The translations under genes were made by a program, and so were the position numbers. A stretch of DNA of 64,000 bases from Clostridia bacterium. Lineage in GTDB: Bacteria; Bacillota; Clostridia; Lachnospirales; Lachnospiraceae. The stretch spans positions 62,001 through 126,000 of the forward strand of contig QKJQ01000027.1 in the NCBI GenBank assembly GCA_003249225.1, in the 5' to 3' direction. Positions 16,041 through 25,314 of this stretch are shown piece after piece (position 1 is the first letter of the stretch; the number at the start of each line of letters is the position of its first letter). Below the pieces are notes generated by a model, which was not told the DNA's origin, did no database searches, and was given only the letters and a program-made list of their open reading frames with translations.

Positions 16041-19040
16041 TTATTCATATTCAGCAAGATCCTTGCTGTAATACATCGTAGTTAAAGCTGTTTTCAAGTG
16101 TGTTATATCAACTGGTTTCTTTAAAAAACCATCCAAACCATCCTGTGCTGTTATATTCTCTTCTTTTAGTACGATGTTGGCTGAAATAGCATAAATAGGA
16201 ATGCTGGACGCCTGCGGATGCAGGGAATGACGTATTTTATTGGTTGCCGTTAGACCATCCATGACCGGCATTTGTATATCCATAAAGATTCCCTGGTATG
16301 TCCCGGGGCGTGCCAGTATAAATTCTTCATAAGCATCCCTGCCGTTTTGAACGCTCATGGCCTCCACACCCAATGACTCCAAAATCTCTATCATAATTTC
16401 CCTATTAATGTCATTATCTTCTGCCAGTAAGATTTTCATCCCTTGTTCAAAATGTTCCAGTGATTCATTTGGCAGTGAAAATACATCGTTGTTATTCATA
16501 ACGTTCGGTGCATATTCGTTTGCAATTTCAATTGGCAATCGTATACGAATTGAAGTCCCTACCGACTTTTTACTTCTAATATACAGCTGCCCGTTCATAA
16601 GTTGAATTAAGTTTTTTACGATTGAAAGTCCAAGCCCGGAACCGCCAAATTTTTGTGTTGTATCATCATTTTCCTGCTCGAAAGCCTCAAAAATCCTACT
16701 CAGCATATCTTCGGCGATGCCGCATCCTGTATCGGATACATCAATGATTAAGGTATTCCAGATTGCTGTGTTTTCATAAGTGTTTTTTTCGGCTTTCTTT
16801 TTCCTTGATTTTTTTTCTTCCTCATTAAAATTACCATCCGGAACAATCCGTACATATCCATCAATACTCTTATTTTCGTCATAATTTAGATCTGTATTTT
16901 CTCTGTTTTTCTTATTCGATTTTTTTTCGTTTCCAAAACAAATGTCCTGATCTTCGCTGATTGTTATGGAGATAATTCCTTCCGAATCTGTGAATTTAAT
17001 TGCATTTGAAAGGAGATTGATAAGAATCTGACTGATTCGCAACGGATCACCGATTCTTTCATCCATGGTAACCAGAAATCGATAATCCAGTTTTATATTT
17101 TTTTGTTCGCACTGTGTTTTATATAATGCAATAATCGAAGAAATCACTTCCTTAACAGAAAAATGGTTTTTCGATATTTTCAGTTTATTGTTTTCCAAGG
17201 CAGACATATCAAGCACATCGTTAATGATATTCATTAAAACTTTTGAAGAATATACTGTCTTTGATACATACTCATCCAGCATCTCTTTGTCATCAAGATG
17301 CTGGCGTATCAATTCGGTCAGTCCTATAATTGCATTCATCGGTGTTCTGATTTCATGTGACACATGTGACAGAAAGGTACTTTTAACTTTACTAGCATGT
17401 TCGACCCTCTGATTTGCCTCTTCAAGATACTGATTTTTTTGCTTTAATTCTCTTACGCTTGTTTGTTTTAATCGAATGGAGGCAATGGCCAGCGCAGCAA
17501 ATGCAACAATCATAAAAACGACAAGCAACAGCATATATTTATATTTCAGATAAAAATCCAAAAGAGTGGCACGATACGGACTTCCTATGGTATGTTTCAT
17601 TACGATCTGATTGACAGAATCCTCATTCAATACCAGCATTGCCTTGTTCAGAATTGAGATTAGCTCTGGATCTACTTTTGCTGAACCCGCAAACGTTAGT
17701 GGTTCTTCAATCGAATAATAGTAGGGTAATATGACAAGATTACTGTATTTTTGCTGTTGAAGCATACGACTCACAATATTCGCATCCTGTATTGCCAAAT
17801 CTGCTTCATTATTTATAATCATATCCATACCGTTGATACAGGAACGACAAAGTCTCAGCTCATTCTGGGGATATACAATGGAAGAGGTTTTTGCATAAAA
17901 CCCATAAAAGGCCGGGATGGCTATGATATTCTTCTGATCAAACGAATATGTTTTCCCCCGTTCCCCGACAACTACCATCATACTAGTATAATACGGTTCT
18001 GTCATAACAAGATTTGTACGCATTATATAATCTTCAGATTGAACTATACCACCGATAAGATCCACCTCTCCTGCGAGCAGAAATCGTATGGGGGAACTTT
18101 CAGGTGGTACTGCCACATATTGAAAATCCAAACCAATGTTTTTTGAAAGTAAGTCAAAAATATCTTCATTAATTCCTGTAAATGTTTGTGAATCCTCATT
18201 ATAACCTGATAAAGGATACATATCTGACATCTGCCCTATCGTTATAGCTCCTTTTCGTTTTATGTATTCGTTTTCTTCCCTGGTCAGAGACAGTGTCGTG
18301 TTAATGCTGGATCCACCAAAATACAAAGAATACAGCTTCATTTCAAATCCCTGGTTTATACTTTTTATCCGGGCAACCGTCTGATCAATTTCAGCCATTA
18401 ATGAACTATTGTTTTTATTTGTTATCAGGTAATTATTCAGATAGGCGACTTCTCCGATGATTTTTATATTGTTCTGCAGACTTAAATTGCTTGCCAGAAC
18501 AGCATCTGCTTTCTTTTCGTTCAAGGCTTCATAAAGCTCACTCTCTGTCTTATAATAAAGTGCTTTATATGTAAAATTGTTGATCTCAGCATATTCCTGC
18601 ATGGCCATTTTCTGACAGTCATAATCCTGTATTGCAATCGTCATGCCGTTAAAGCTTGAAAAGTCTTCATAGAAGAACTGTTCCGTTTTATTGTTTGTTA
18701 CCAACGATAGAGTTTCTGTGCATATTTCGTATTCCGACAAACATAGTTCACTCAACAGATCGTCACAGTTACCTCTGCTCCACATTAGATCGGCCTGTCC
18801 GCTCTTTACCATTTCGCAGCACTCCTCCATTGTTCCATATACAAAACTGTATTCCCATTTTGTATAATTCGATAATTCATGAAGGTAATCAATGCCATAT
18901 CCATAATAATCCTGATTCTTTTCTTCAATAAAACCCGGAAAATCATAATAGGCAACCACAATTTTATCGGCAGCGAAGATTGGTTTTGGCACAAAAAAAG
19001 AAATGCATAAAAACAAGAACAGAAAAAAACGTACTGTCAT
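16041..19040 (-). CDS. BvgS-like hybrid sensor histidine kinase with two periplasmic-binding domains
   Basis: This is a 999-residue membrane sensor. After a signal segment (residues about 3-24) come two tandem family-3 solute-binding-like domains outside the cell (about 25-245 and 255-500), each of the amino-acid-binding fold used by BvgS and EvgS. A membrane segment follows at about 510-535, then a coiled linker and HisKA with FLSHVSHEIRTPMNAIIGL (phospho-accepting His near 561). The HATPase domain has DTGCGIAEDM and GGSGLGLSIV. The C-terminal receiver domain has LLAEDNDINRE and MDIQMPVMDG (Asp near 921). No separate response regulator is nearby. Start ATG at 19040 follows AAAAAGGA; a longer frame lacks a site. 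Confidence 0.9.
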   Translation of the reverse strand: MTVRFFLFLFLCISFFVPKPIFAADKIVVAYYDFPGFIEEKNQDYYGYGIDYLHELSNYTKWEYSFVYGTMEECCEMVKSGQADLMWSRGNCDDLLSELCLSEYEICTETLSLVTNNKTEQFFYEDFSSFNGMTIAIQDYDCQKMAMQEYAEINNFTYKALYYKTESELYEALNEKKADAVLASNLSLQNNIKIIGEVAYLNNYLITNKNNSSLMAEIDQTVARIKSINQGFEMKLYSLYFGGSSINTTLSLTREENEYIKRKGAITIGQMSDMYPLSGYNEDSQTFTGINEDIFDLLSKNIGLDFQYVAVPPESSPIRFLLAGEVDLIGGIVQSEDYIMRTNLVMTEPYYTSMMVVVGERGKTYSFDQKNIIAIPAFYGFYAKTSSIVYPQNELRLCRSCINGMDMIINNEADLAIQDANIVSRMLQQQKYSNLVILPYYYSIEEPLTFAGSAKVDPELISILNKAMLVLNEDSVNQIVMKHTIGSPYRATLLDFYLKYKYMLLLVVFMIVAFAALAIASIRLKQTSVRELKQKNQYLEEANQRVEHASKVKSTFLSHVSHEIRTPMNAIIGLTELIRQHLDDKEMLDEYVSKTVYSSKVLMNIINDVLDMSALENNKLKISKNHFSVKEVISSIIALYKTQCEQKNIKLDYRFLVTMDERIGDPLRISQILINLLSNAIKFTDSEGIISITISEDQDICFGNEKKSNKKNRENTDLNYDENKSIDGYVRIVPDGNFNEEEKKSRKKKAEKNTYENTAIWNTLIIDVSDTGCGIAEDMLSRIFEAFEQENDDTTQKFGGSGLGLSIVKNLIQLMNGQLYIRSKKSVGTSIRIRLPIEIANEYAPNVMNNNDVFSLPNESLEHFEQGMKILLAEDNDINREIMIEILESLGVEAMSVQNGRDAYEEFILARPGTYQGIFMDIQMPVMDGLTATNKIRHSLHPQASSIPIYAISANIVLKEENITAQDGLDGFLKKPVDITHLKTALTTMYYSKDLAEYE

Positions 19041-19141
19041 GTGTCCGCATCCTTTTTCTCTCAAGTGAACATGTAAGCTTTGCATATACTAACTCCCCAC
19101 AGATAGATATCGCAATATTAATTTTATACATTCCATTATGC

Positions 19142-19170
19142 ATAATATCACATTTAAAATTCGCATGCAA
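19142..19170 (-). promoter_or_regulatory. Sigma-A promoter of the hybrid kinase gene
   Basis: On the minus strand, TTGCAT (19165-19170) and TATTAT (19142-19147) are 17 bases apart, about 100 bases before the start codon. Confidence 0.6.
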
Positions 19171-19294
19171 GGAATATTGTGCGGATGCATTGCTTTATTC
19201 AATGTTGTAATTTTGTAAGACTTTATATTTCCACATTATTCCCTTTTCGTGTACAGCAAAGACAATTACTTTCTCATTAAAGTCCAGCTACGAC

Positions 19295-19405
19295 AGACTT
19301 CTTCTATAGAACTTCTATCTAAGATTTCTATCTAAGACTTCTTCTATAGAACTTCTATCTAAGCTTTCTATCTAAAACATCTTCTATAAAACTTATATCA
19401 AAGAC
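19295..19405. repeat. Tandem repeat, 40-bp unit, two good copies and a degenerate third
   Basis: Units start at 19295 and 19335 (period exactly 40) with the core CTTCTTCTATAGAACTTCTA followed by TCTAAG and TTTCTATCTA. A third copy from 19375 has several changes. Within the unit a shorter TTCTATCTA motif also recurs. It lies between the kinase promoter and the reductase terminator. Confidence 0.8.
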
Positions 19406-19412
19406 CAGTCAA

Positions 19413-19454
19413 AAAGGCATCAGAACGATGAAATATAATCGTTCTGATGCCTTT
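19413..19454 (-). terminator. Terminator of the aldo/keto reductase gene
   Basis: AAAGGCATCAGAACGAT and ATCGTTCTGATGCCTTT form a perfect 17-bp stem. On the minus strand it is followed by a T run. It may also act on the plus strand. Confidence 0.8.
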
Positions 19455-19548
19455 ATCTGACGCAAGGAATCCACAAATTGGTGCCATTGTCTCTCTTTAT
19501 AAAACAATGAATCAAAATCTTGAGCAACCTTCTATATCAATATATTAT

Positions 19549-20544
19549 TTATTTTGTGATTGTTCCTTCCACATCCCAAAGATCCGTCCAGTCTTTTGCA
19601 CCATCAAACAAAAGCTTTTCTCCCTTAATTACCCTTACTTTCTGGTCAAGGAATTTAATTTTCTCCATTTCTTCTTTTGTTAATGGCTCAAGCAGGCACT
19701 GCTCTACATTTTCGATCCACTGCACAGCATTCACCGCGGAAATTACGGGAATCTGTCCTCGTTGAACCGCCCATTTTATACAGACCATGGAAGGATCCAT
19801 TGCATGGTCAAGTGCGATCTCTTTAATAATCTCATTTTCCATATCATTATTATCAAATGCCGTACTATCCTTATCCGACCATAATGCCGAACCAACAGGA
19901 CATAATCCAATGGGAATCATTTTATGCTCTTTTGCATAAGAAAACAGTTCCTGCTGCTGAAAGCACGGATGCAGCTCCATCTCCAGCACAGCCGGTGGTA
20001 TCTTGCAGAATGGCAGAACACTCTCCAGCTTTGCAATTGTCATGTTCGACATGCCTATGTATTTCACAAGACCTTTCTCGACCAGTCTTTCACATTGTTT
20101 CCATGTATTCAGGAATTCGACAGGTGAAAATGGTTCTATTCTCTTATCCGTTTCGCCACTTTCATCAGTAACGATCTCAATTCGAAATGGCCAGTGTATT
20201 ATGTACAGATCCAGATAATCAAGCTGAAGCTTATTTAAACTTTCCAGACATGCAGATTGAACATCTTTATGCTGATCACTTCGAAGCTTTGAACTGATAA
20301 AAAGGTCATCTCTTTTTACTTTTCCTTCTTGCAACGTGCGGTGCAATGCATTACCGACGATCTCTTCATTGGAATATGCCGATGCACAGTCGATCATTCG
20401 AAAACCTCGGTTAATTGCATCATAAACAACATCTGACTGTTTTGAAGAATCTCCAAGATCATAGGTACCTAAGCTCATTCCCGGGATTATCATGCCGGAA
20501 TACAAAATCCGGTAAGGAACAGATTGCAATCTTCTCTCTCTCAT
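19549..20544 (-). CDS. Aldo/keto reductase
   Basis: This 331-residue NAD(P)H-dependent oxidoreductase of the AKR superfamily has the catalytic tetrad in context: Asp in FRMIDCASAYSNEEIVG, Tyr in the same segment, Lys in FISSKLRSD and His in LYIIHWPFR. Later VKYIGMSNM, LEMELHPCFQQ and VCIKWAVQRGQIPVISA are the usual barrel strands and cofactor loops. The carbonyl substrate cannot be told. Start ATG follows AAAAGGAGAG. It appears monocistronic, just downstream in position of the mannan locus but separated from it by the manA terminator. Confidence 0.92.
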   Translation of the reverse strand: MRERRLQSVPYRILYSGMIIPGMSLGTYDLGDSSKQSDVVYDAINRGFRMIDCASAYSNEEIVGNALHRTLQEGKVKRDDLFISSKLRSDQHKDVQSACLESLNKLQLDYLDLYIIHWPFRIEIVTDESGETDKRIEPFSPVEFLNTWKQCERLVEKGLVKYIGMSNMTIAKLESVLPFCKIPPAVLEMELHPCFQQQELFSYAKEHKMIPIGLCPVGSALWSDKDSTAFDNNDMENEIIKEIALDHAMDPSMVCIKWAVQRGQIPVISAVNAVQWIENVEQCLLEPLTKEEMEKIKFLDQKVRVIKGEKLLFDGAKDWTDLWDVEGTITK

Positions 20545-20724
20545 GTCTCTCTCCTTTTGTTGACTTATTTCCTAACGAACTGCCGCGATCTTTTACCTGT
20601 CTCTAACATACATCCCCCAATGCATCGTCCTTTGAAACCGCGTAAAAACTATTATAGCAAAGTAATCCGGGAAAATACAATAAATACTTTATTAATTTAT
20701 AAAGTTAACATATATTTTACAAAG

Positions 20725-20759
20725 AAAAAAAGTTTCGTAAAATCACGAAACTTTTTTCT
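20725..20759 (-). terminator. Terminator of manA, end of the mannan operon
   Basis: AAAAAAAGTTTCGT and ACGAAACTTTTTTCT arms around an AAATC-type loop give A and T runs on either side, so it can act in both directions. Confidence 0.85.
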
Positions 20760-20777
20760 TTCTATTTAATTATTTGA

Positions 20778-21731
20778 TTATTTGTATTCTGTCATTCCCG
20801 GGCAGGATCCCAGAATCGAAAGCTTGCCTTCCAATCTGAACGTATCATAACCACTTGGAATAATTAAATGCATACCTTTCTTCAGCGGTATTCCATCGAT
20901 TGATCCTTCTCCGTCAAGAACACTGAGATTCATAAATGGCTTATCCATCTGTCCGGTAAACTCTCCATCCACCGTTATCTTAAATACCGTATAATAGATG
21001 CAGGAAATCATTACCTCCAGGTTTTTTGACAGAACCTTGGGATATCCATTTTCTGTACTGTCCCTATGTGGTGCTGTTATTACATCGATACTTTTTTCAA
21101 CATGCAGTTCTCTTGGCTTTCCATTTGACAATCTGTCATAATCATAAACACGGTAGGTTATATCGCTGTTCTGCTGTGTTTCCAGTATCATGGTACCGCC
21201 TTTAATTGCATGCACAGTTCCCGGATCGATCTGAAGAAAATCACCTTTCTTTATCGGAACCGACCGGATTAATTCATTCCATCTTTTCTCATGGATCATC
21301 TCTTTTAACTCAAGCCTGTTTTTCGCGTTATGTCCGATTACGATGTCACCATCTTCTTTGCAGTCAAGTATATACCAGCATTCAGTCTTACCAAAAGAAC
21401 CGTTTTCATGGCTCATTGCATAAGAATCATCCGGATGAACCTGAATGCTCAGGTCGTCGTTTGCATCAATTATTTTTACCAGCAAGGGAAATTTATCACC
21501 TTCAAGATTACCAAACAATTCTTTGTTCGAGCTCCATAGCTGTGACAAGGTTTTTCCTTTGTATATCCCACTGCTGATCATGCAGTCCCCATGTTCATGA
21601 GCGCTGATAGCCCAGCATTCTCCTGTTTTATCACTTGGAATTTCATAACCAAAATCACTTTTCAGCCGTTTTCCTCCCCAAATCATCTCTTTAAAAATCG
21701 GTGAAAGAAATAATAAACGTTCTTGTTTCAT
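20778..21731 (-). CDS. manA: Mannose-6-phosphate isomerase, class I
   Basis: It interconverts mannose-6-phosphate and fructose-6-phosphate, bringing mannose into glycolysis. The zinc site is visible as SIQVHPDDSYA and FGKTECWYIL, followed by FLQIDPGTVHAIKGGTMILETQQNSDITYRVYDYDR, the active-site stretch of short Firmicute PMI enzymes. The length of 317 residues is normal for that class. Start ATG follows GGAGGAG. It is the last gene of the mannan operon, 14 bases after the esterase stop. Conversion of mannose-1-phosphate from the GH130 enzymes also needs a phosphomannomutase, not seen in this window. Confidence 0.95.
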   Translation of the reverse strand: MKQERLLFLSPIFKEMIWGGKRLKSDFGYEIPSDKTGECWAISAHEHGDCMISSGIYKGKTLSQLWSSNKELFGNLEGDKFPLLVKIIDANDDLSIQVHPDDSYAMSHENGSFGKTECWYILDCKEDGDIVIGHNAKNRLELKEMIHEKRWNELIRSVPIKKGDFLQIDPGTVHAIKGGTMILETQQNSDITYRVYDYDRLSNGKPRELHVEKSIDVITAPHRDSTENGYPKVLSKNLEVMISCIYYTVFKITVDGEFTGQMDKPFMNLSVLDGEGSIDGIPLKKGMHLIIPSGYDTFRLEGKLSILGSCPGMTEYK

Positions 21732-21745
21732 AGCTCCTCCATTTA

Positions 21746-22840
21746 TTATGCAACGATTATGGATACAAGATAAAACGGCGTAATACAGTCATTTGAATCT
21801 GCGATCCTGATTTCAATCGAATGCTTTTGTTTTTGATCCGCCTGAAATACCGTGTCAAGCGCAAGACAGTCCCCCCATGTTTCAGCAAAATTAGCATCAA
21901 GAAGCATTGCATCTGCAACCTTCCCATCGATAATTACTTTTGCTGTTGGTGCAGGTTTTTTTATCGTCTTACGGTACTGAACAGCAATATAGGAACAGGA
22001 AACTTCGCAATATAACGTGCTGTCCTTTTTGACAGCAGTCCAGCCATTTCGAAACATTTGTGTGATAGCATCCTGTGGTGTGTGATCTGCAGTAAAACCA
22101 TGTACATGCGCCGTCATGTCATTCTGTAGTCTTACTGACTTTTGATATCTGTTTTGTGTATATGGTTCCCGTTTCATTGTGTATGGCATACAGTCGGTCG
22201 TACGAATTATAGCACAGATCTTTCCTAATGTATAGCAGATCCCATCCGCAAGCAGACTGTGTCCATAGTCGTTTGGGTGGAGATCATCCGGTGTTATTTG
22301 CTCTTTTTTTAGATTTCCAGTCTGTGTTTCGTAGTATAAGCTGTCTTTAAAACTGTATATAGGAAGATCATAATACATTGCAACCGCATTGTGAACCTCC
22401 TGTGCATTCTCTCCATTATTGTATTGTACATTATTCAGTATCATCAATGCCGGTTCACTGTCATCTTCGAGGATTGTTCGAAGAAGCCCTTCAAATGTCT
22501 CCTGAAAGAATTGTGTATTGGCATCGTTTACACTGAATTCTGCAATAACAAAATCCGGATTATATTGCAGCAGGTCATCTTTCACTCTTGCCACTGCAAA
22601 TTGTGAGGTGGTTCCTCCGATCCCTGCGTTGATGTATTGAAATTCTGCCTTTGGAAAATGGTGCTTCCACCACTGGACGACCAGCGCAGCATAACAACTG
22701 TCCTCCGATGATGCGAGCGATCCCTGGGTAATTGATCCGCCAATAAATCCAAGTGTCAGTTTATGCCCCTCTTCTGCTTTTCTGATTAACTGCTGCATCC
22801 GGTATAAGTTACCCAGATTTACAATTCCCCGTTCTTTCAT
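21746..22840 (-). CDS. SGNH-family carbohydrate esterase, probable mannan O-acetylesterase
   Basis: The N-terminal SGNH hydrolase domain (residues about 1-215) has block I LGFIGGSITQGS with the nucleophilic serine, NAGIGGTTSQFA, FSVNDANTQFF and the C-terminal catalytic DDLHPNDYGH. Residues about 230-364 form a beta-rich second domain. That two-domain layout recalls the CE17 mannan acetylesterase of Roseburia intestinalis, which acts on acetylated mannooligosaccharides with GH130 enzymes. No signal peptide is seen, so it should act in the cytoplasm. The neighbours are GH130 upstream and manA downstream. A TGCGCAT/ATGCGCA hairpin (22856-22873) precedes the ribosome site. CE2 or another SGNH family is the alternative. 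Confidence 0.75.
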   Translation of the reverse strand: MKERGIVNLGNLYRMQQLIRKAEEGHKLTLGFIGGSITQGSLASSEDSCYAALVVQWWKHHFPKAEFQYINAGIGGTTSQFAVARVKDDLLQYNPDFVIAEFSVNDANTQFFQETFEGLLRTILEDDSEPALMILNNVQYNNGENAQEVHNAVAMYYDLPIYSFKDSLYYETQTGNLKKEQITPDDLHPNDYGHSLLADGICYTLGKICAIIRTTDCMPYTMKREPYTQNRYQKSVRLQNDMTAHVHGFTADHTPQDAITQMFRNGWTAVKKDSTLYCEVSCSYIAVQYRKTIKKPAPTAKVIIDGKVADAMLLDANFAETWGDCLALDTVFQADQKQKHSIEIRIADSNDCITPFYLVSIIVA

Positions 22841-23013
22841 TTTTCACCTCATTCCTGCGCATTTTTATGCGCATATTAAGTTTGAACAATCAAAGACGCG
22901 CGAGGTATACCCTTTCCGTGAAATAATTACCTGTTTCTTCCACTCGTACCCCACATTCTTTTGCTGATGCGGCATTTAATTAATAAAAAAATTCATAAAG
23001 ACTTCAAATCAAC

Positions 23014-24195
23014 TTACTTTTCAAGATTCTTAAATGTTTGTTGATTACTGTTGATAAGATCAATACGCTGTTTTACACATTCCACAGAGCGAAGCGGATC
23101 CGCAGGCGTATTGAACACATAATCGATCAGTTTATCCATTGTTGTCGTTGCAACGTGCAGTCTGGTGTCCGAAGAAGCATAATAAAGATAAATATCCTCC
23201 ATCTCATTAACGATCAGACCATTTAAAAATGTCACATTGGACACATCGCCAACCCGTTCCTTTCCTCTTGGTGCCAGAAGGTATCCGGACGGTTCTGCTA
23301 TTACTTCCCATGGTTTATCCAGCGATGTCGCAAAGGCATATATTACATAGCGAAGCCCTGCCGCCGTATTCCGTACACCATGTGCAATGTGAATCCAGCC
23401 GCGTTCTGTCTTAATCGGAACTGCACCGGCTCCATTCTTCGCCTCTGTTATTGTGTGATACTTTCTTTTGCTCGTCATGATTTCCTCATCAATTACAGCA
23501 TGTTCGATATCATCACATAATCCAAAGCCAATACCACCGCCGGAACCTGTGTCAATAAAGTCATCCATTGGTCTTGTGTAAAATGCGTATTTTCCGTTCA
23601 CGAATTCCGGGTGAAGACATACATTTCTCTGTTGCGGAGAACGTAATGTCTTAAGGTTCTCCAGGCGTTCAAAATGTATCAGGTCTTTTGTTCTTACAAT
23701 ACCGGCTGCCGCAACAGCAGCAGAAAGATCTGAATTCTTTTTATCTTTGCTTTCTGAGCAGAATACGCCATAAATATAGCCATCTTCATGTTGTGTGAGT
23801 CTCATGTCATAAACGTTCGTCTCATCCTTGCAGGTATCCTCAAGCAATACAGGATATGGATCAAATTTGAAGCCATCAACTCCGTTATCGCTTCTTGCCA
23901 CTGCAAAAAAGGATTTTCTGTCATTGCCTTCCACTCTGGCAACCAGACAGTATCTCCCATCAAGCAGAATCGCTCCTGAATTCATTACCGCATTGATTCC
24001 TAATCGTTCCATAAAGTAAGGATTTTTCGTAATGTCAAAATCATATCGCCAGGAAAGCGGAATGTGTTCTCTGGTCAGTACAGGATTTTTCCATCTGTCA
24101 TAAATCCCGTTATAAAAATCTGATTTTACATTTTTCTTTGAAAGCAGTTCAAGCTGCTTGCTGGCTTCAACATAATACCGTTCATGTAATCTCAT
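23014..24195 (-). CDS. GH130 subfamily 1: 4-O-beta-D-mannosyl-D-glucose phosphorylase
   Basis: This 393-residue cytoplasmic phosphorylase uses phosphate to split beta-1,4-mannosyl-glucose into mannose-1-phosphate and glucose. The N-terminal [29 protein letters not shown] region is characteristic of subfamily 1. [20 protein letters not shown] holds the catalytic aspartate, and [20 protein letters not shown] and HITEAKNG-like residues line the phosphate site. No signal peptide is present. Its substrate normally comes from mannobiose through a cellobiose/mannobiose 2-epimerase, which is not in this window. Start ATG follows TGGAGG. A hairpin separates it from the other GH130 gene. Confidence 0.9.
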   Translation of the reverse strand: MRLHERYYVEASKQLELLSKKNVKSDFYNGIYDRWKNPVLTREHIPLSWRYDFDITKNPYFMERLGINAVMNSGAILLDGRYCLVARVEGNDRKSFFAVARSDNGVDGFKFDPYPVLLEDTCKDETNVYDMRLTQHEDGYIYGVFCSESKDKKNSDLSAAVAAAGIVRTKDLIHFERLENLKTLRSPQQRNVCLHPEFVNGKYAFYTRPMDDFIDTGSGGGIGFGLCDDIEHAVIDEEIMTSKRKYHTITEAKNGAGAVPIKTERGWIHIAHGVRNTAAGLRYVIYAFATSLDKPWEVIAEPSGYLLAPRGKERVGDVSNVTFLNGLIVNEMEDIYLYYASSDTRLHVATTTMDKLIDYVFNTPADPLRSVECVKQRIDLINSNQQTFKNLEK

Positions 24196-24209
24196 TTGTT
24201 ACCTCCATT

Positions 24210-24248
24210 TAAATAAAAGTGAAACCCAATACGTCTCACTTTTATTTT
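24210..24248 (-). promoter_or_regulatory. Intra-operon hairpin between the two GH130 genes
   Basis: AAATAAAAGTGA and TCACTTTTATTT arms with a 14-base loop lie just after the GH130_2 stop. On the minus strand the 3' arm ends in TTTTATTT, so partial termination is possible. Confidence 0.5.
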
Positions 24249-24269
24249 ATCACATTATAAAATTGTATT

Positions 24270-25292
24270 CTAGCGTTTTCCAATCTCTGTGTCATTCTCA
24301 TTCACACGGCTGTTCTCTTTGATGTAATCCATGATCTCATCAAAATATGTAAATGCAAGACCCACGTAGCTGTCGGCTGAACCATAATAGATTGCGATCT
24401 TTCCGCTTTCCGGATCATGGATCGTTGCACATGGGAAAACTACGTTTGGTACAAATCCTCTTTCCTCATACCATTCTTCCGGTGTTAATAAAAAGTTCTC
24501 ACAACGGTATTTAACAATGGATGGATTTTCAAGATCAAGAATCGCACCACCAATGCTGTAAACAAATCCATTGCAGGTTCCGCTTACACCATGGTAGAAC
24601 ATGAGCCAGCCCTCACTTGTTTCAATGGGTGCTGCTCCACCGCCGATCTTTAAAGATTCCCACCATTCATGTCCTCTGCCCATAACATGACGATGTTTTC
24701 CCCAGTAAACAAGATCCTTGCTTTCACTCACAAAGATATCACCAAAAGGTGTATGGCCACTGTCGCTTGGACGGCTGAGCATCATGAAGCTTCCATTGAT
24801 CTTTCTTGGAAACAATACTGCATTTCTGTTGAATGGAAGGAATGGATTTTCAACACGGATGAAGGTCTTAAAATCTGTGGTTTTAGCCATACCGATCGCT
24901 GCACCATAAAAATCCTGACACCAAATGATGTAATACGTGTCTTCTACTTTTACAAGGCGTGGATCATATGCATAATGCGGCATAAAGGAATTACCCTCTT
25001 CATCCACAAAAGGTATCTTGTTCTCTTCAAAATCCCAGTGAATTCCATCTTCACTTCTTCCCATATAGATATATGGTATACCATTGGTCTGTTCTCCACG
25101 GAAAACACCAATAAATTTGCCTTCGTAAGGCATGACGGCACTGTTAAAAATTCTTGCAACATTCTTAACAGGATTTCTGCCGATGATCGGATTGTCCTTG
25201 AATCTCCAGACCGGAGCATTCACAATACCTTCCGGCTTTTCCTGCCATGGTACATTTGGTACCGCAGGGCTTATCATTAATGGTTTACTCAT
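24270..25292 (-). CDS. GH130 subfamily 2: beta-1,4-mannooligosaccharide phosphorylase
   Basis: This 340-residue phosphorylase removes mannose units from beta-1,4-mannooligosaccharides as mannose-1-phosphate. The five-bladed propeller shows APVWRFKDNPIIGRNPV, IFNSAVMPYEGKFIGVFR, and MPHYAYDPRLVKVEDTYYIIWC with the catalytic aspartate. RNAVLFPRKINGSFMMLSRPSD and the HGVSGTCNGFVYSIGGAILDL segment follow. The start is set at the ATG six bases after AGGAGG (MSKPLMISPAVPNVPW); a longer frame overlaps the GH5 gene without a site. It lies 22 bases after the GH5 stop, in the mannan operon. No signal peptide, so it acts inside the cell. Confidence 0.9.
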   Translation of the reverse strand: MSKPLMISPAVPNVPWQEKPEGIVNAPVWRFKDNPIIGRNPVKNVARIFNSAVMPYEGKFIGVFRGEQTNGIPYIYMGRSEDGIHWDFEENKIPFVDEEGNSFMPHYAYDPRLVKVEDTYYIIWCQDFYGAAIGMAKTTDFKTFIRVENPFLPFNRNAVLFPRKINGSFMMLSRPSDSGHTPFGDIFVSESKDLVYWGKHRHVMGRGHEWWESLKIGGGAAPIETSEGWLMFYHGVSGTCNGFVYSIGGAILDLENPSIVKYRCENFLLTPEEWYEERGFVPNVVFPCATIHDPESGKIAIYYGSADSYVGLAFTYFDEIMDYIKENSRVNENDTEIGKR

Positions 25293-25314
25293 TGTAAAAC
25301 CTCCTATAATCTCA

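Noticed and set aside
19295-19405. Possible CRISPR array
   Set aside because: The units are directly tandem with no unique spacers, there are too few copies and no cas genes are near.
24669-25280. 203-residue plus-strand frame
   Set aside because: It is antisense to the GH130 gene with intact catalytic motifs on the other strand, and has no family features.
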